A DNA stretch of 64,000 nt from Micrasema longulum (taxonomy: Eukaryota; Arthropoda; Insecta; Trichoptera; Brachycentridae): assembly GCA_022494885.1 (NCBI GenBank), contig JAGVSM010003428.1, positions 1 through 64,000 of the forward strand, in the 5' to 3' direction. A program made the position numbers and the translations under genes. Positions 31,840-43,659 of the stretch are shown one piece after another. Under the pieces are notes generated by a model. It made no database searches. It was not told where the DNA came from and saw nothing but the letters and a program-made list of their open reading frames with translations. Within the stretch, counting starts at the first letter, position 1. Each line of letters opens with the position of its first letter.

Positions 31840-32692
31840 AAAATATAAAATGCGTATTTCATTTGCATTCTTACATTATTTTGACCTAAGCTTTTGTTTA
31901 ACTTTAAGTGGGTATTTATTATGCAAAAAAAGAATAAGCGTTTGATTTTATTTTCTTGTAAAGTTATTTTTTATTTGAAAACCTACTCAAATTTTATGAC
32001 TGCAAAAATCTTTGGCTTCAGGGGGTCAACATGATTTTTCTTCCCAAGAATGATTCTTAAAAATTATGGGTGTCTGCCTCGAGACGAATTCATATTTTAT
32101 ATTACGAATCGAAAAATTCGGAAGGGTCATTTCTTAGAATTTATTCAAATGGCGGGATAAATATTTTTCAATATTTTTAAGAACGTGAAGCAGCAATTTG
32201 TTTGGAATTTTCGGCGTCCAAGAGAATAATGGAAACACAAATTTTGTCAGCAGTAAGCCATTATTCAAAACACATAAAAAATATATAAAATCGTACATTA
32301 AAACATGACGCCTCGTGTTGAAGGTACGCTGATTTTCCTTCGAGAATATTCCAAGCGGCCAAAAGTTATTTCGTTATTTATAGCCATTGTAAAATAGCGT
32401 GTACTTCTTCACCGTAATAATTTCTCCTGTGAACTTTTGCGAGTCGAATATTCTTACCCTTTTTTGCATGAACCAAAACTATTACAATCTTATCATTTTT
32501 ATTCGTTCTACCTTTTTTGTAATAATTATCGTAATTGAAATACTGCATTTAGTTTAATTCCACTTTTTTATAACAATTATCATCGGTGACCAGGATTCTT
32601 CGTGATTGACATCGTCAAAATATTATATTTATATATTTTTTAGTTACTGCTAGGAAAATAAAATGTTGTATTATATAAATAAGTGGATAATT
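31840..32692. other. No feature seen
   Basis: No supported gene; moderately AT-rich throughout. Confidence 0.4.
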
Positions 32693-32694
32693 TT

Positions 32695-32815
32695 TAAAGC
32701 ACCATTTTTGTGAAAATTACCTTAAGGGCGCTGTTCAATAAATATATATCCCAGCACGTCTTGCAGCTATAGAGCACATGGACGGTTGGGATTCTAGTTC
32801 CTCGTTTTCAATTAA
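32695..32815 (+). repeat. Family D, single-module copy
   Basis: 'gcaccatttttgtgaaaatt', 'accttaagggcgctgttcaa' and 'cttgcagctatagagcacat' match 28985-29070, then 'ggacggttgggattctag'. Confidence 0.6.
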
Positions 32816-32819
32816 GATC

Positions 32820-33392
32820 AATTGTGATTTCGTGAACAAATGAGTTTAAATTAACGAATTTAAGTATGTAGGCAATGTAATAATTATTATTCAAATTGTT
32901 TTGATGGATATAATAAAAACGTATGTAAAAAAATAATCAATTTTGTGAATGATTAGAAGATTTGTTGATAAGAATTCATGCAAAATTGTTTATAACACAA
33001 TTATTTAACCACACATTAACTACTGTAGCAGCATCTTATTTTTGTTAATACAAAAAAATTTAAACAAACTAACCATATTCCAAAAACAAACCATTAAGAT
33101 TAAAGCAAGACACCGGTGTGAGTTTGATGTAAAATGAATAAAAAGTACTAACTTATAAGCAAATAGTATTTTATGACTTGAACATGATCACAATACCAAG
33201 AAAAGGTAAAAATCAGACTCCCATTTAGAAAATAGGCGAAGTCACAAGATTCTATTTTATGTAAGGCAGTAAAAAAATATTGTGACAGTGGAAAAAACAT
33301 TTATGAAGAAAAAAAAAACTAAATTTTAACATAAGGTTAAGAAATATGCGTAAAACAACTTATAAACTAAATTAAATTTTTAAAATATATTG
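32820..33392. other. No feature seen
   Basis: AT-rich, nothing supported. Confidence 0.4.
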
Positions 33393-33395
33393 AAC

Positions 33396-33577
33396 TGGGT
33401 TGTGGTCCCATGGCTAGTGTCTCGGACTCATGGCTTAAAGGTTCGTGGTAAGAATCTCACTCTACCCCAACTTGATTCCCATTTTCTAATAGTGAGCTAT
33501 TTACAACTTGTTGAAAATGGCCCTCAAAATGAAGTCTCCGGGTAAATCATAATAACGCAAATATTTATTTGAAAAAT
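33396..33577 (+). mobile_element. SINE4, plus strand, near complete
   Basis: Head 'tgggttgtggtcccatggct', A-box, 'gtctcggactcatggc', B-box-like 'aaggttcgtggtaagaatct'. The body has 'ccccaacttgattcccattt' and 'gtgagctatttacaactt', and the 3' end is 'gtaaatcataataacgcaaa'. Confidence 0.8.
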
Positions 33578-33619
33578 ATGTATATTTATGTACCTCGTTA
33601 TTATAAGAGCACACATAAG

Positions 33620-33630
33620 AATATATATAT

Positions 33631-33664
<34 letters not shown>
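33620..33664. repeat. (AT)n microsatellite
   Basis: About 44 bases of alternating AT with a single break, preceded by 'gagcacacataaga', which belongs to the small dispersed repeat noted at 985 and 45379. Confidence 0.9.
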
Positions 33665-34129
33665 GTGTCTATTTCAAGAAACAGAAACAAATAGTTCAAA
33701 ATAAAAATTAAGTTGAATTTAATGCATTTATTTTTTTAAAACCTATAGTAAGGGGTGCTGGTTTGAAGTTCCTTTGAATGCGCGCTACAGTTGTGTCCCC
33801 TGGAGTATAAAGTTCACTATTTACTTTTTTAATACAATAAATAAATATTTTTTACTGTATCAATATGTTCCTATATCAAATTTAAGTTTTCAAATAAAAT
33901 TTAATACAGTAAAAACGATTGCTTTACATAATGATTTAATTCCAAATGTTACAGTTCAGATTTTAAATAAAAAAACAAAAACAAATTATTCAGAATGTTT
34001 TAAAACAATGGAGATTTCAATATGACGTTGGAGAAAAATAAAGTACATTAATAATTTTTCAAATGAAATTTAAAAGAGTTACCGGATGACATTAGGCCAG
34101 CATATTACATTTTTATTTCATATTCAACA

Positions 34130-34400
34130 ACAATATTCATATGAAACAAGTTTACCAAAAAATACAAAACATGAATATGATAAATTAGATAAATCGGGCA
34201 TTTACGAATAAACTTGTCATGACTGCAATTCATTTTATATTGAAATTAAAAAATCACCTTAATTTAAAAAAAGAGTTAAAGAACATAATATGAGATGTCA
34301 TAACTTTTCGGAGTTTAACGAACATATTCTTATAAATAATTATTGATTAAACTTTGATGATGATATCGAAATTTTACACACAAACAAAAAATAAGTACAC
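34130..34400 (+). mobile_element. Penelope-like element fragment (GIY-YIG endonuclease), decayed
   Basis: The plus strand reads KLDKSGIYE, a stop, CHDCNSFYIEI, then FKKRVKEHNMRCHNFSEFNE and finally DDDIEILHTNKK. This follows the GIY-YIG endonuclease of Penelope-like elements: 'GIY.L.C..C...YIGQTGR.F..R..EH', then a histidine-containing stretch and a 'IL' tail. Several residues of the active motif are lost and stops interrupt the frame. The frame upstream at 33774-34025 might be the region before the endonuclease, but I cannot confirm it. Confidence 0.55.
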
Positions 34401-34424
34401 CTAGTCATTTAGAAATATAATTAA

Positions 34425-34722
34425 TTAGAATGGCTGTAAATAACAATGTAAATGTCATTAATAATTGGCAACGGCTTTTAGTTTTTTTAACTGTTTGTGA
34501 ATGCATGCTTTTTAAATTGTTAAAAGTACTGTCAGCTTTTTCGCCATTTAAGTTTTGACTTTGCTTTAACTCGCACATCGCCGCAAAATTTTTATTATCC
34601 ATCGCCGTTTATCATCATCCGCCGCCTTCAGATAAAATTGTGTTTCTGTAGCGTTCCTGATCACCAATTTCCCTGCCAGCGTGAGCTGATCGCTGACAAA
34701 AAAGAGGACTCAACACCAGGTT
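34425..34722 (-). repeat. Family X, second copy, left part
   Basis: Matches 16175-16482 and ends at 'gactcaacaccagg'. Family X resumes at about 35838 after 'catcaaacaccagg', so 'acaccagg' appears on both sides of the intervening 1.1 kb. The minus frame shares DNKN and a short lysine-rich segment with the first copy. Confidence 0.6.
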
Positions 34723-34879
34723 TTTGTTTTCCTCTTGTTCCGGTTATTTATTCCTTTGCTTTTGCATCCTAAGCTTTTTTCCCTAGTATGTATATTACGA
34801 GTATGTACAACATATATTTTTCACGGGTCTGGGTCCGTTTTTTTATTATTTTTTTTTATTTTTATAATTTAGGTCTTCA

Positions 34880-35395
34880 TAAAGTTATAGAGCAGGATAT
34901 CAAAATGACATAAACAGACTACAAAGACAACAAAATAAAATATTAAAGTTAGTATATGACCTTCCATATTTAACTGCAACTAAAAAACTTTTTAAACAAA
35001 CTAAGCAATTAAATATAACTGAACTCTTTCAACTAGAAACATTAAAATTTATCCTTAAATTAGCCACTAATGTAATTGTAGACGAAGAACTAAAACTTGT
35101 AAAAAATTGTAGTCAACATGGACATGATACGAGAATATCAGACAAATACCTTATACAACTTTCTAAAACAAGACAAGAACAATCAAGACTAATGAACCAG
35201 GGACTGAAATTATACAATAAACTACCAGACAAAACTAAACAAAAGACTCAGACAAACTTTTCAAAAGATGTAAAAAATATTCTTTTGAACAACAGAGTAT
35301 AAATGAAAAATGTATATATTATTTTATGTAAAATGAATGCAATAATCCGGAAGGGTTTATAAATAAATTTTCAAATAAAAAAAAAAAATGTTTCT
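34880..35395 (+). mobile_element. Jockey/CR1-type 3' end with poly(A)
   Basis: An open plus frame of 134 codons (34898-35302, no ATG near its start) reads RLQRQQNKILKLVYDLPYLT, then KLFKQTKQLNITELFQLETL, and later GLKLYNKLPDKTKQKTQTNF before the stop. This is the full post-catalytic C-terminus: 'LQ..QNK..R', 'I.EL....L', 'YN.LP'. It is followed by a ~70 bp UTR ending 'aaataaattttcaaataa' and an A-run at 35378-35389. With no internal stops it is one of the youngest fragments here. The 5' end is truncated at about 34880. Confidence 0.8.
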
Positions 35396-35835
35396 TTCTG
35401 CAGTGGCTTCATTTTTATAAACTTTCTCTGGGTTTTCAAAAAAATGGCCGTATTTTGCGCACATTTGTTAGCAGTTTAACTTCTCGGCGTCAAGCACAGG
35501 ACTATTGTGTAATATACGGAAGACGTCCTGAGAGATGAGTCCATCGCAAGGGCAGCAAGCATGATCTCTTTTTTTAATCTATGAAGATATTTTTGGAAAA
35601 CAGCATGACCAAAAGCATTTGAGTTAGCTCGTAAAGCCGCCCAAAAGTATCTAATATCTTGGCATCATTTAAATTTTTGAAAAACAATTTCGTTATTTTA
35701 CCTGTTTCGCTTGATAAATATATTTTGTTCCAATTATTGAATGATTTTTCTTGCATTTTTTTTAAATGTAATGATATGGGAATATGGTCATAGGTAGGGA
35801 GAGTTCTCATTTTGAAAGCTTTTTTCTAATTCATC
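35395..35835 (-). mobile_element. R1/Jockey-type C-terminal zinc-knuckle region
   Basis: The minus strand starts SFNNWNKIYLSSETGKITKL and shifts frame to ALRANSNAFGHAVFQKYLHR. It continues LKKRDHACCPCDG, then FRILHNSPVLDAEKLN. A tryptophan-rich start followed by 'GH..F..YL.R' and a CCxC...H...C-type knuckle is the end of ORF2 in R1- and Jockey-like elements. It lies tail-to-tail with 34880-35395, so two unrelated insertions meet at about 35395. At least one frameshift and stops are present. Confidence 0.6.
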
Positions 35836-35837
35836 AA

Positions 35838-36015
35838 ACACCAGGTTCACAGGTTAGTCAGTGGTATTACATGTTGATTTGTTCTGGTCTGAGTATATTT
35901 CTAATATATTTTTGGCTGCATCCACTTGCTCAAATTTTCAGTTTGGAGAACTTATTTACTGTCCGTTATCATAAATTTATTTTAAAATGCAAAGGTTTAC
36001 AGGATTCACCATAAT
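35838..36015 (-). repeat. Family X, second copy, right part
   Basis: Resumes with 'acaccaggttcacaggttag' and 'tcagtggtatt', then matches 17303-17440. Confidence 0.55.
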
Positions 36016-36329
36016 ATGGAGAGAAAACTCCTTTGAGTGACCATGTGGTAACCTTACGTTAGGCTAGGAAATGATCGTCTGATAATCACTGTCTCTTTTA
36101 ATCTTATTAAATATATCTTGCTAAGTAATTGATTATATCTCCTTCTCTATAATGTATGTTTAATATGTTTCTGACAGCGTATATTTTCAATATTTTTTCA
36201 TTTTCTGAGATTCGGATGTAAAAAATATTCACTTAAAAATAATTTAGTATAGGTACCTAAATACGTGATATTTTTATTATGTAAAGATTTTTTATTTTAA
36301 AATGAGAAAAAAATTCGTCTTAAAATTTA

Positions 36330-36525
36330 CAGTGGTTGCCAAAATATTCATAAGTTACAAGTGCGATTTGCAACGCTGCGTCGGTTACATCATGGGAATG
36401 GTTACACTGTGTATCATTGATTATTCTACGTGTGATTGAATATGCATATATTTTTCAATTCTTCCAACCGTTAGTATTTTGTGAAGCTCAAAGATAGACA
36501 TTTTTATTGATGCGGATAAGATTGA
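36330..36525 (-). repeat. Family A, strongly diverged
   Basis: 'ggttacactgtgtatcattg' followed by 'tttttcaattcttccaacc' and 'tgtgaagctcaaagatagac', then 'tgatgcggataagattgatg', follows the family A centre in the minus orientation. Confidence 0.4.
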
Positions 36526-36529
36526 TGCG

Positions 36530-37260
36530 ACTTAAATATTTGCGTTTTTCAATTAAACTACATTGTGACATAAATAACAAAATTGTTAGATAAAATTCAG
36601 ACAAAACAATATATTTTTTAAGAAAAATACAGTGATAAAAAATAACACAATAAAAGCCATACATTGCTAATAATTTCAATATCTACTCCGTTCCTTATTA
36701 TTAAAACAAAAACAGAAATATTTATATTTGCTTAAAAACAAAGCTTTGAATACTTTCCAATATATTATTTTGGAAATATTTTTATTATTAGTAAGATTTT
36801 TCATTAAAATGGGAGAAACGTTTATAAAACGTCAGATTCACAATAAAAATATTACTTATAGAAACTTAAAAAACGATAACAGTATAATGGTTCTAGAAAT
36901 TGAAAAATAATAATTTTATAAGTTTTTCCTAGAGTAATTTTCTGTTTTTCTCATCGTATCAATCACAACCGCGTGAGAAAGTATAAAAGCCGATGAACGC
37001 TGTAAAACCTCAACATGTTAACAGTCACTGCATTAAATGAAAATAACGTAAGCAATAGACAACACAACTAATATAATGTTTTTACTGTTTGTATTTTCTT
37101 AAATTTTTTATAGTTTTTTTTTATTGTTTTTTTTAGTTTTTACTTTTGAACTTATTTTATGTTTTTGGTCAAATTGTAAGAAATCCTTAGTGGCAACAAG
37201 TACGCCGTTCAACCGTGAATACCTTTGTTTCATATAAGAAAAAAAAGTATTTATCATATG
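36530..37260. other. AT-rich tract with a promoter-like site
   Basis: No coding exon recognised. See 36982-37053 for a core-promoter-like arrangement; I searched the following 600 bases for a matching second exon and found none without an early stop. Confidence 0.35.
36982..37053 (+). promoter_or_regulatory. Possible core promoter with tiny first exon
   Basis: TATAAA at 36982, an arthropod initiator-like AGTCACT at 37023, then ATG AAA ATA AC and GTAAGC at 37048. This spacing, with an intron a few codons after the start, is common in insect secreted and cuticle-type genes. No open second exon could be joined, so it may be chance or a dead gene. Confidence 0.2.
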
Positions 37261-37262
37261 GT

Positions 37263-37415
37263 TAATAAATAACTACTACTACTACTACTACCATCACGCA
37301 ATTTCTCTGTAGGGGTAGGCAGAGAGAATAGACTGCTACATCCGTCTATTCTGGCATATATTCATAGCTTCTTCCATATTCATACATTTTGTCATACATG
37401 TCCTTCGATTTTGTA
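37263..37415 (-). mobile_element. RTE-type 3' end only
   Basis: A CTA/TAC microsatellite (37274-37291) is followed by 'catcacgcaatttctctgta', 'ggggtaggcagagaga' and 'tattctggcatatattc', matching 16520-16640. Only about 130 bp of the 3' end inserted. Confidence 0.75.
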
Positions 37416-37419
37416 TGGT

Positions 37420-38385
37420 AAATAAAGATTTTTATAATTATTATTACTAATATGAATAACTTACGTAGCGATATTTTCGTAATAATATATCTTAGGGGCG
37501 TTTTACAGAATGATTTTATGAATATTGTAAAGAATGTATGTCAATTTACTTCGTTATTTACCGCGCATTTGCAATGTTGTCGGAACTGCTTTTTCCAAGC
37601 TAAGGTTGAACAAACTAACGTGATAATTTCTTTTCTCTCAAAAATCTGTTGACGACGAAGTTCAAATTTCCAGATGTGATTTCCGAATATTTAACGGAAC
37701 GTGGCCAACGCAAATCAGTAGATGTTAGCTCAAATTGAAATATAGATGTTCAAACATAGGCAAAATGGTAAATATTTCACTGTATTTCAAGTGATCACGC
37801 AACGTTGCCAGTGATAAATCATCAACTCTGCAAATGCTATTTTTATCTGCAAATGTTCAACAGTTTCATCCCTTTTGATAAATAAAAACTTATATAGACA
37901 TCAATCCCGTTGGGTGAAAATCCACAATTTGAACGTACCCAAAACATACATCCTTGAATCTGTAGGCGCCAATGCCTTAAATTATAATATTACACGCAAG
38001 TAATTATTCAAACATTCTGTGAGGTTATAGTACACTGTACACTCTTTGAGATAAGAAATAAAAAACGTTATCAACAAAAGATCTGTATATATAAAATTGT
38101 TAATTTTACCAGTTTTTAAATTGACGTTGACTCTACAAAATAGTGACGAGAAAAATATGAAAAATGACGTTGGCCCCTTTTAATCCAAACCACAGATATT
38201 ATCAATGAAAAAAATGTTACACTAATTATTGTTTCAGCATTTACTTTGTGGAAAAACATTTTTAACCTAATCAAAATAAAACACTTTGTTTATATAGACC
38301 ACACGTGAGTTTTATATTACACACTTGTTTCAGGTATTTTGATTACCCATAATCAGCTACTAAAACTTGTTTTTTTGTTTATTTT
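37420..38385. other. Unassigned, with a faint family A trace
   Basis: 37735-37830 ('gatgttcaaacataggcaaa', 'agtgatcacgc') resembles the family A centre and arm. The 66-codon frame at 37452-37652 is not recognised. Confidence 0.3.
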
Positions 38386-38389
38386 TTAA

Positions 38390-38566
38390 TATTTGCGTTC
38401 TTATGATTTACCCAAATATTTCATTTTGAGGGCCATTTTCATCGAGTTGTAAATAACTCACTAATAAAAAATGGGAATCAAGTTAGGGTAAAGTGGGATT
38501 CGAACTACAAACCTTTGGACCGTGAGTCCGAGACACTAGCCACGGGACCACAACCCGATTCAAAAG
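38390..38566 (-). mobile_element. SINE4, minus strand
   Basis: Left end 'aatatttgcgttcttatgat' is the SINE 3' end; then 'gggccattttcatcgagttg', B-box complement 'gggattcgaa', and head 'ggaccacaacccga'. Full length. Confidence 0.85.
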
Positions 38567-38569
38567 TTG

Positions 38570-39735
38570 TGATGTAATATTAAACTCGGGTGTGGTCTAT
38601 GTAAACAAAGTGCTTTATTTTAAGTGGGTTTTATTATTTTTCCCTTTATATTTTCTGTTCATGTTTACCTTTTTAAATAAAAATGAATACAAAAACAAAT
38701 ATTTAATATTTATTATTACGTATTTAGAAGAAAGGTTTTAAAAAAAAAATAGTTTAAAAATTTGACTTGGAAATTTGTATACTTGAAATAAAAATGACAA
38801 TTTATACCAGTTCTCGTGCTGTTTGTACTCAATTTGTGGGACATTCTTTCTTGCTTCTCTCGTTCGCGAATTCGCAACACTCTTGGGAAATGAATTATTA
38901 CTCCCGATAAAAGTATGAAATCGAAATTTGAAATACAATAAAAGGTATAGAGGGTTGAATATACAATTATTATGGAACTGTAGAACCGTAGAAGCCACCC
39001 ACTCTCGGAAATAATGCGAGGGTTAAGTTCATAGCATTCATTTTAGAGGACTTGACATGTTATTTTTGAACATGTTAAATTCAGAAAAGTTAAAAAAAAA
39101 AAATGACACTATTCATAGTAAAAAAGCTTAAAATTAGATTAAATGAGGGCACTATTTGCGAACCCGGCTAAATCAATATTTCTTTATTTTAAACACAAAT
39201 CACAAAAAACTGATTCAATAATTTATATAAGTATTTACAAATATATATACATGTATATGTATATCATCTCATCTTTATAAATGTTTTCTTAATAAATGTA
39301 TTTTTTAAATATGTTTTTTTACTAGTTATACGTAGAATTTTTTTTTATGCATCAAATGCTAGATTTTATTCCTTACTTTATATATTTTATCTACGTACTA
39401 AACTTTTAAAATTTCTCCAGGCGTTTAATTATAAAAAAATAAGTATTCTTATAAATTTGAAGATGGAATAGAAATTCTAAGCATAATTAAAAAAGGAAGT
39501 ACACTTTGAGGTTTAATAATATTATAAATAAGAATGGCAGTCGACCATAATTTAAATTTCAATAATATAAACTTTTAAATGTTTACTAGTGATGAAACAA
39601 TAAGATATTTTTACAAGTCGGGAATATCATTAAAAATAAAATGTTTGTTTAGAGCAGATTTTTACGAGTCTAATTATATAATTATGTATTCAAAAAAAGT
39701 TTTCCTTTACGGTTTACGAATTTAAAAATGAGTAC
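38570..39735. other. No feature seen
   Basis: AT-rich with A-runs; the 86-codon minus frame at 38738-38998 is not recognised. Confidence 0.4.
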
Positions 39736-39737
39736 AT

Positions 39738-39952
39738 ATAAAACGGCTCGCCATTGGCATCACGTCATTTCGACGTCACGCATTATGACCGCCGACTGCG
39801 CTTCTAATAAACATTGCGTACAAGTTTGGCGCCAAAACGTCATACGTGCCGTTTGTCCCCTAAAACTCAAAACTGCTCGTTTTCGTAGAAAATTTATCAG
39901 ACGTTGCACAAATAAAATATTAATACCGTTACCATTCATTTTTTTTTAACGA
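39738..39952 (+). repeat. Family F copy
   Basis: GC-rich patch in AT-rich DNA. It shares with 51300-51545 (minus) the blocks 'gtcacgcattatgac', 'aaacattgcgtacaa', 'aacgtcatacgtgcc' and 'gtttgtcccc'. The frames in both copies contain NVIRA(V/I)C. This could be a decayed coding module or a CpG-containing repeat; the origin is unknown. Confidence 0.55.
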
Positions 39953-39954
39953 TC

Positions 39955-40725
39955 GCTTATTTAAAATAAAAAATAATGAAGAAACGCCAAAAGAACCTGT
40001 TATGATTATGTTTTATTATTTTCTGTTTTTACCTTTATTTCGGATATATTTTTTCTCATGTACATTTGAAATTTAATTACTTAAAATGACTTAATATCTA
40101 TGACAGTGTAAGTCACTCTCCAAGCACGAGAACTTGTCTCTTTTATGGAAAGTTACTTAATCTATAAATATATAAAATAAGATTATAATTGAATAAAAAA
40201 ACGTGTATCATTTTATGTAACTGTATTATTAATAAAAAAATAGTAAAAAAATGTCAAGAAACAATTTGAAAAAATATAATTAATTTTGGAGATTGCCAAC
40301 TTTGCAATACATGTTTGCAAGAAACTCAATAATTTGAAAGCCTGATTCTAACAAATAAATCCGTAGTTGAACTGACAATCTGATATTATTGTAATTAATT
40401 GCATTCTGAATAAGTGTGAATTCCAATTCTACTTTTTTTCAGATTTTGCCTGTTTGCAATAAATTCCCTTAAATATGACTTCATAGAACGGGCAATAATT
40501 ATCTTCCCATAATTAATTACCAAAAATAAGGTTTAAATAACAGATTTTCACTATAAATGTTTAAAAATCAAATACAATTCATTCCAATACCTTCTAACTA
40601 TCCCCCTCATTCTTTTTCTGAGAATCTATAGCCTGGTGGTAAAACACTAAACACATGTGCCAAATTTATTTTAGTTATCTACACACGTAGATACGTAAAA
40701 TATATATTTTTTTTTTTTATAAAAA
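39955..40725. other. No feature seen
   Basis: AT-rich, nothing supported. Confidence 0.4.
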
Positions 40726-40729
40726 GAAA

Positions 40730-40898
40730 TATTTGCGTTCTTATGATTTACCCAAATATTTAATTTTGAGGGCCATTTTCAACGAGTTGTAAATAACTCA
40801 CTATTAGAAAATGGAATCAAGTTGGGGCAAAGTGGGATTCGAACCACAGACCTTTGGTCCGTGAGTCCGAGACACTAGCCACAGGACCACAACCCGAT
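40730..40898 (-). mobile_element. SINE4, minus strand
   Basis: Left end 'atatttgcgttcttatgatt', then 'gggccattttcaacgagttg', 'gtgggattcgaaccacag', 'gtccgtgagtccgagacac' and head 'aggaccacaacccga'. Its B-box GGTTCGAATCC is unmutated, unlike most copies here. Confidence 0.85.
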
Positions 40899-41231
40899 AT
40901 GCATTGTCATTTGATCAGAAAAATCAAGAAGTATGTGCTTCAAATATTATTATATAATTTCGTAGTCCGTGACAGAAGGTACCATCTGTATTTTCAAGTA
41001 AATATTGAGAAGAGCTGAAATAAGACCTTGATTCAATCTGAAAACTGTAAGTATTTTTTGTTTTGTTCAGTTTTTAAAAATTAACAACCTTTTTAAAAAT
41101 CAATGTCGTTTATTTTTCTATGTTTATTAAATTAAATATTTATTAAAACTCTTAAAAACAAAAAGAAATAAAAAATTAATGGTGGTCACTCATGAATTCC
41201 CTTGTCTAAAAGAAACTATGCTACAGTTCTG

Positions 41232-41530
41232 TGTGTGATATCAAATGACAATTCTGGAGAACGGTTTTTGACTCGGTGGCTTATTTCGAGAAAAATATAA
41301 TAAAATAAGTTCACTTCATGATGTAAATAGTTGAGGCGATTGCCTAAAATGCCTGAAATCCCGGGTTTGACTCCCGGTAAGGTCAACATGTAACATTGAT
41401 TGAATGTGAAGTTTTTTACTTCAATATTTCACTGATCCAGGACTGGCACCTGATGCAAAAGACTGATTACACTGATGACAATACACTGCGATTGAAGAAT
41501 CCGTGTAATGTCCTATGCACCATTAAGTTT
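41232..41530 (+). mobile_element. SINE3 with upstream extension
   Basis: Upstream 'ttgactcggtggctt', head 'ttcacttcatgatgtaaata', B-box 'gggtttgactcccgg', body 'aggactggcacctgatgc' and 3' block 'aatgtcctatgcaccatta'. Confidence 0.7.
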
Positions 41531-41534
41531 GTTT

Positions 41535-43640
41535 AATTGGACTGTTTAATCTTTGGCGCATTTGCAGGTTAAAGTTGCCATTTAAATAATAAAATTACAA
41601 AAAAATTAGAGTTAAATCATTTTTTCGTGTTTGTCAAAACAGGAGAACGAGTTGTGTCGTTTTTTATCCAAATTTAAAAAAAATTCCAAAAATAAAACAA
41701 AGGAGAAAATTTAAATTAGTATTTCTCCTCTATAAGATATTGCATTTGCATTTACGCTACGTATTTTTTTCATTTATTTAATATAATATAAAGTTACAAA
41801 ATTTAAACAAAATAAAGTTAATAAATTATAAAGCAAAATTCCCGAAACAAGGAAAAACGAAACAAAATACCACAGCAAAAAAGAAACAACCTCTTGTAGT
41901 TGCTGTGGGATTATAATATCAATAATTTAAAGACCTACAAAATACATATGTATTTCAAAAATAAATGGAGGTGTATCAAACATTTTAAATTAATGAATTC
42001 ATATACATATACATGCAAATGCGTATGCGTGCGCAAGCATGTATAATTATTTACACTCATACACACCCTCTCACACTCACTTATACGCACATACATACTA
42101 TAACATGGTGAAGAAAAACTTAAAATAAGTTATTTAAGCGGCAAAAAAAGAACTTAAAGTATTCCGGATTTTTTATTTTTTTTTAATACACGTTTCCTTA
42201 TAACTTTGTAAAGTGGCCTTGCAGGCATATTACGTAATTTCACGCTATATAAGTTATCCATTATAATAAAAATAATAATAATGAATGTTATAAAGCAACA
42301 TTTCATTAAGGAGATTGATAGATATAAATAATTATTTTATTGAATTACTAGCCTTCAAAATGGAATGTCTAGTAGACGAACGAGAGTTACATGTTGTTTT
42401 TTTTTATTGTGTCCGCTTGTTCTTTTTATTTAAAAAAAATGGAGACAACGTATGTTAAACATAAAATGACTAGACAATATTAAATTTCTAATTTAACCCT
42501 AACGGGTTTTTCAAAATTATAAATAAATAAAAATAAAAAAAACACCCAATAATTTATTATAGAAATAAAAGGCGGATGACTTAAGTCGACAAATTTAGAA
42601 CGCGGGTTATTCAAAAATTGTGGATTAAGTTTTATAAGTCTTTTGTATACAATAAATTGCATTGAACTTTCCACCAAGAATTCACACTAAAAAACTCGAA
42701 TGTTTATAAAGAAGAGTAACATTAAACAACCCATTTTGATCAAAACGGAATAATTATTTAACCTAATTTTTTTCCAACGTGATGCTTTAAGTGCAACTTG
42801 CCCTTATTTTATAATTTGAATGAATGCAATAACTCATTCCCCTTTTTAGGTTTTTATTTTGGAGATCAAGTCCTTTATAAACCGTCAATTATTTTTAGTG
42901 GCAGGTTGAATGGAAGCACCCTGTAGTAGAGTGTTCGTCTTTTTTATTTGTCGCAATAAAAGCTGAATAAAAAGTGAGTTTATTTTTAGCGTCCTTCGTT
43001 ATATTAACATAGCGTTCGTCAGGTTTTAAGAGTTTAATTTTATGACATTTTGTTCATTTTAAACAGTGGGCGTGGGATAAAATCAAATATTTAAATTGTT
43101 GTTTAGTACAATATTTTGTAACATTTTAGTTTAGCTAAACATGTTAAAAAAATATATAAATGAAAATGTTTTGTTAGCCTTTTAAAATTCACCCGGTTAC
43201 GTATTTTGAGAATAAAAATCATACTTATAATTGTTTTTATTCAAATGAAATAAAAAAATTACCCTCTTTTAAAGTCCTAATAATTAAGAAATCAAAAAAA
43301 AATTGACAAAACTTTAATTAATAATATTGTTTTTCAAAACTTTTTATGCCCGCCTTACGTATTTCTAATAAAAAAAAACACATGAGTTTAGTTTTAAAAA
43401 TACCGCGTAATTTAAAAAGAATTGAAATATAAATTAAAAGGACAACAGGAGTTTGCCTCAAATCAATCACACCAGCTAGAAGCCGGCTATCAAACATAAA
43501 AACGAACTTCTAAATCTGACTACTAACACACGCAGAAAAAATAGACGCTGAACAGAGTCACCAATACTGTTTTACGATTACTGTATAAACATATTGATAT
43601 TTAAAAAATTACATATTTAAAATAAAATTAAAGTGTGTGT
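41535..43640. other. Long AT-rich tract
   Basis: Holds a CA-rich microsatellite at 42050-42105, the hammerhead-like motif at 42987-43026, and no recognisable gene. The minus frame at 42480-42677 is unremarkable. Confidence 0.4.
42987..43026 (-). other. Hammerhead-like motif
   Basis: On the minus strand CCTGACGA is followed by an arm 'acgctatgttaatataacg' able to pair, and then AAGGACGC. The first box is one base from consensus and the second box (GAAG) also one. The following 'taaaaataaactcacttttt' looks like an element 3' end. Confidence 0.4.
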
Positions 43641-43659
43641 AGATTAAGACTTCTGATAT

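Noticed and set aside
33774..34025. Host gene from the 83-codon plus frame
   Set aside because: Low-complexity, lysine- and asparagine-rich sequence directly upstream of a Penelope-like fossil; at most decayed element sequence.
42050..42105. Homology between 42050 and the GT-rich tract at 18120
   Set aside because: Only the microsatellite itself is shared; flanks do not match.
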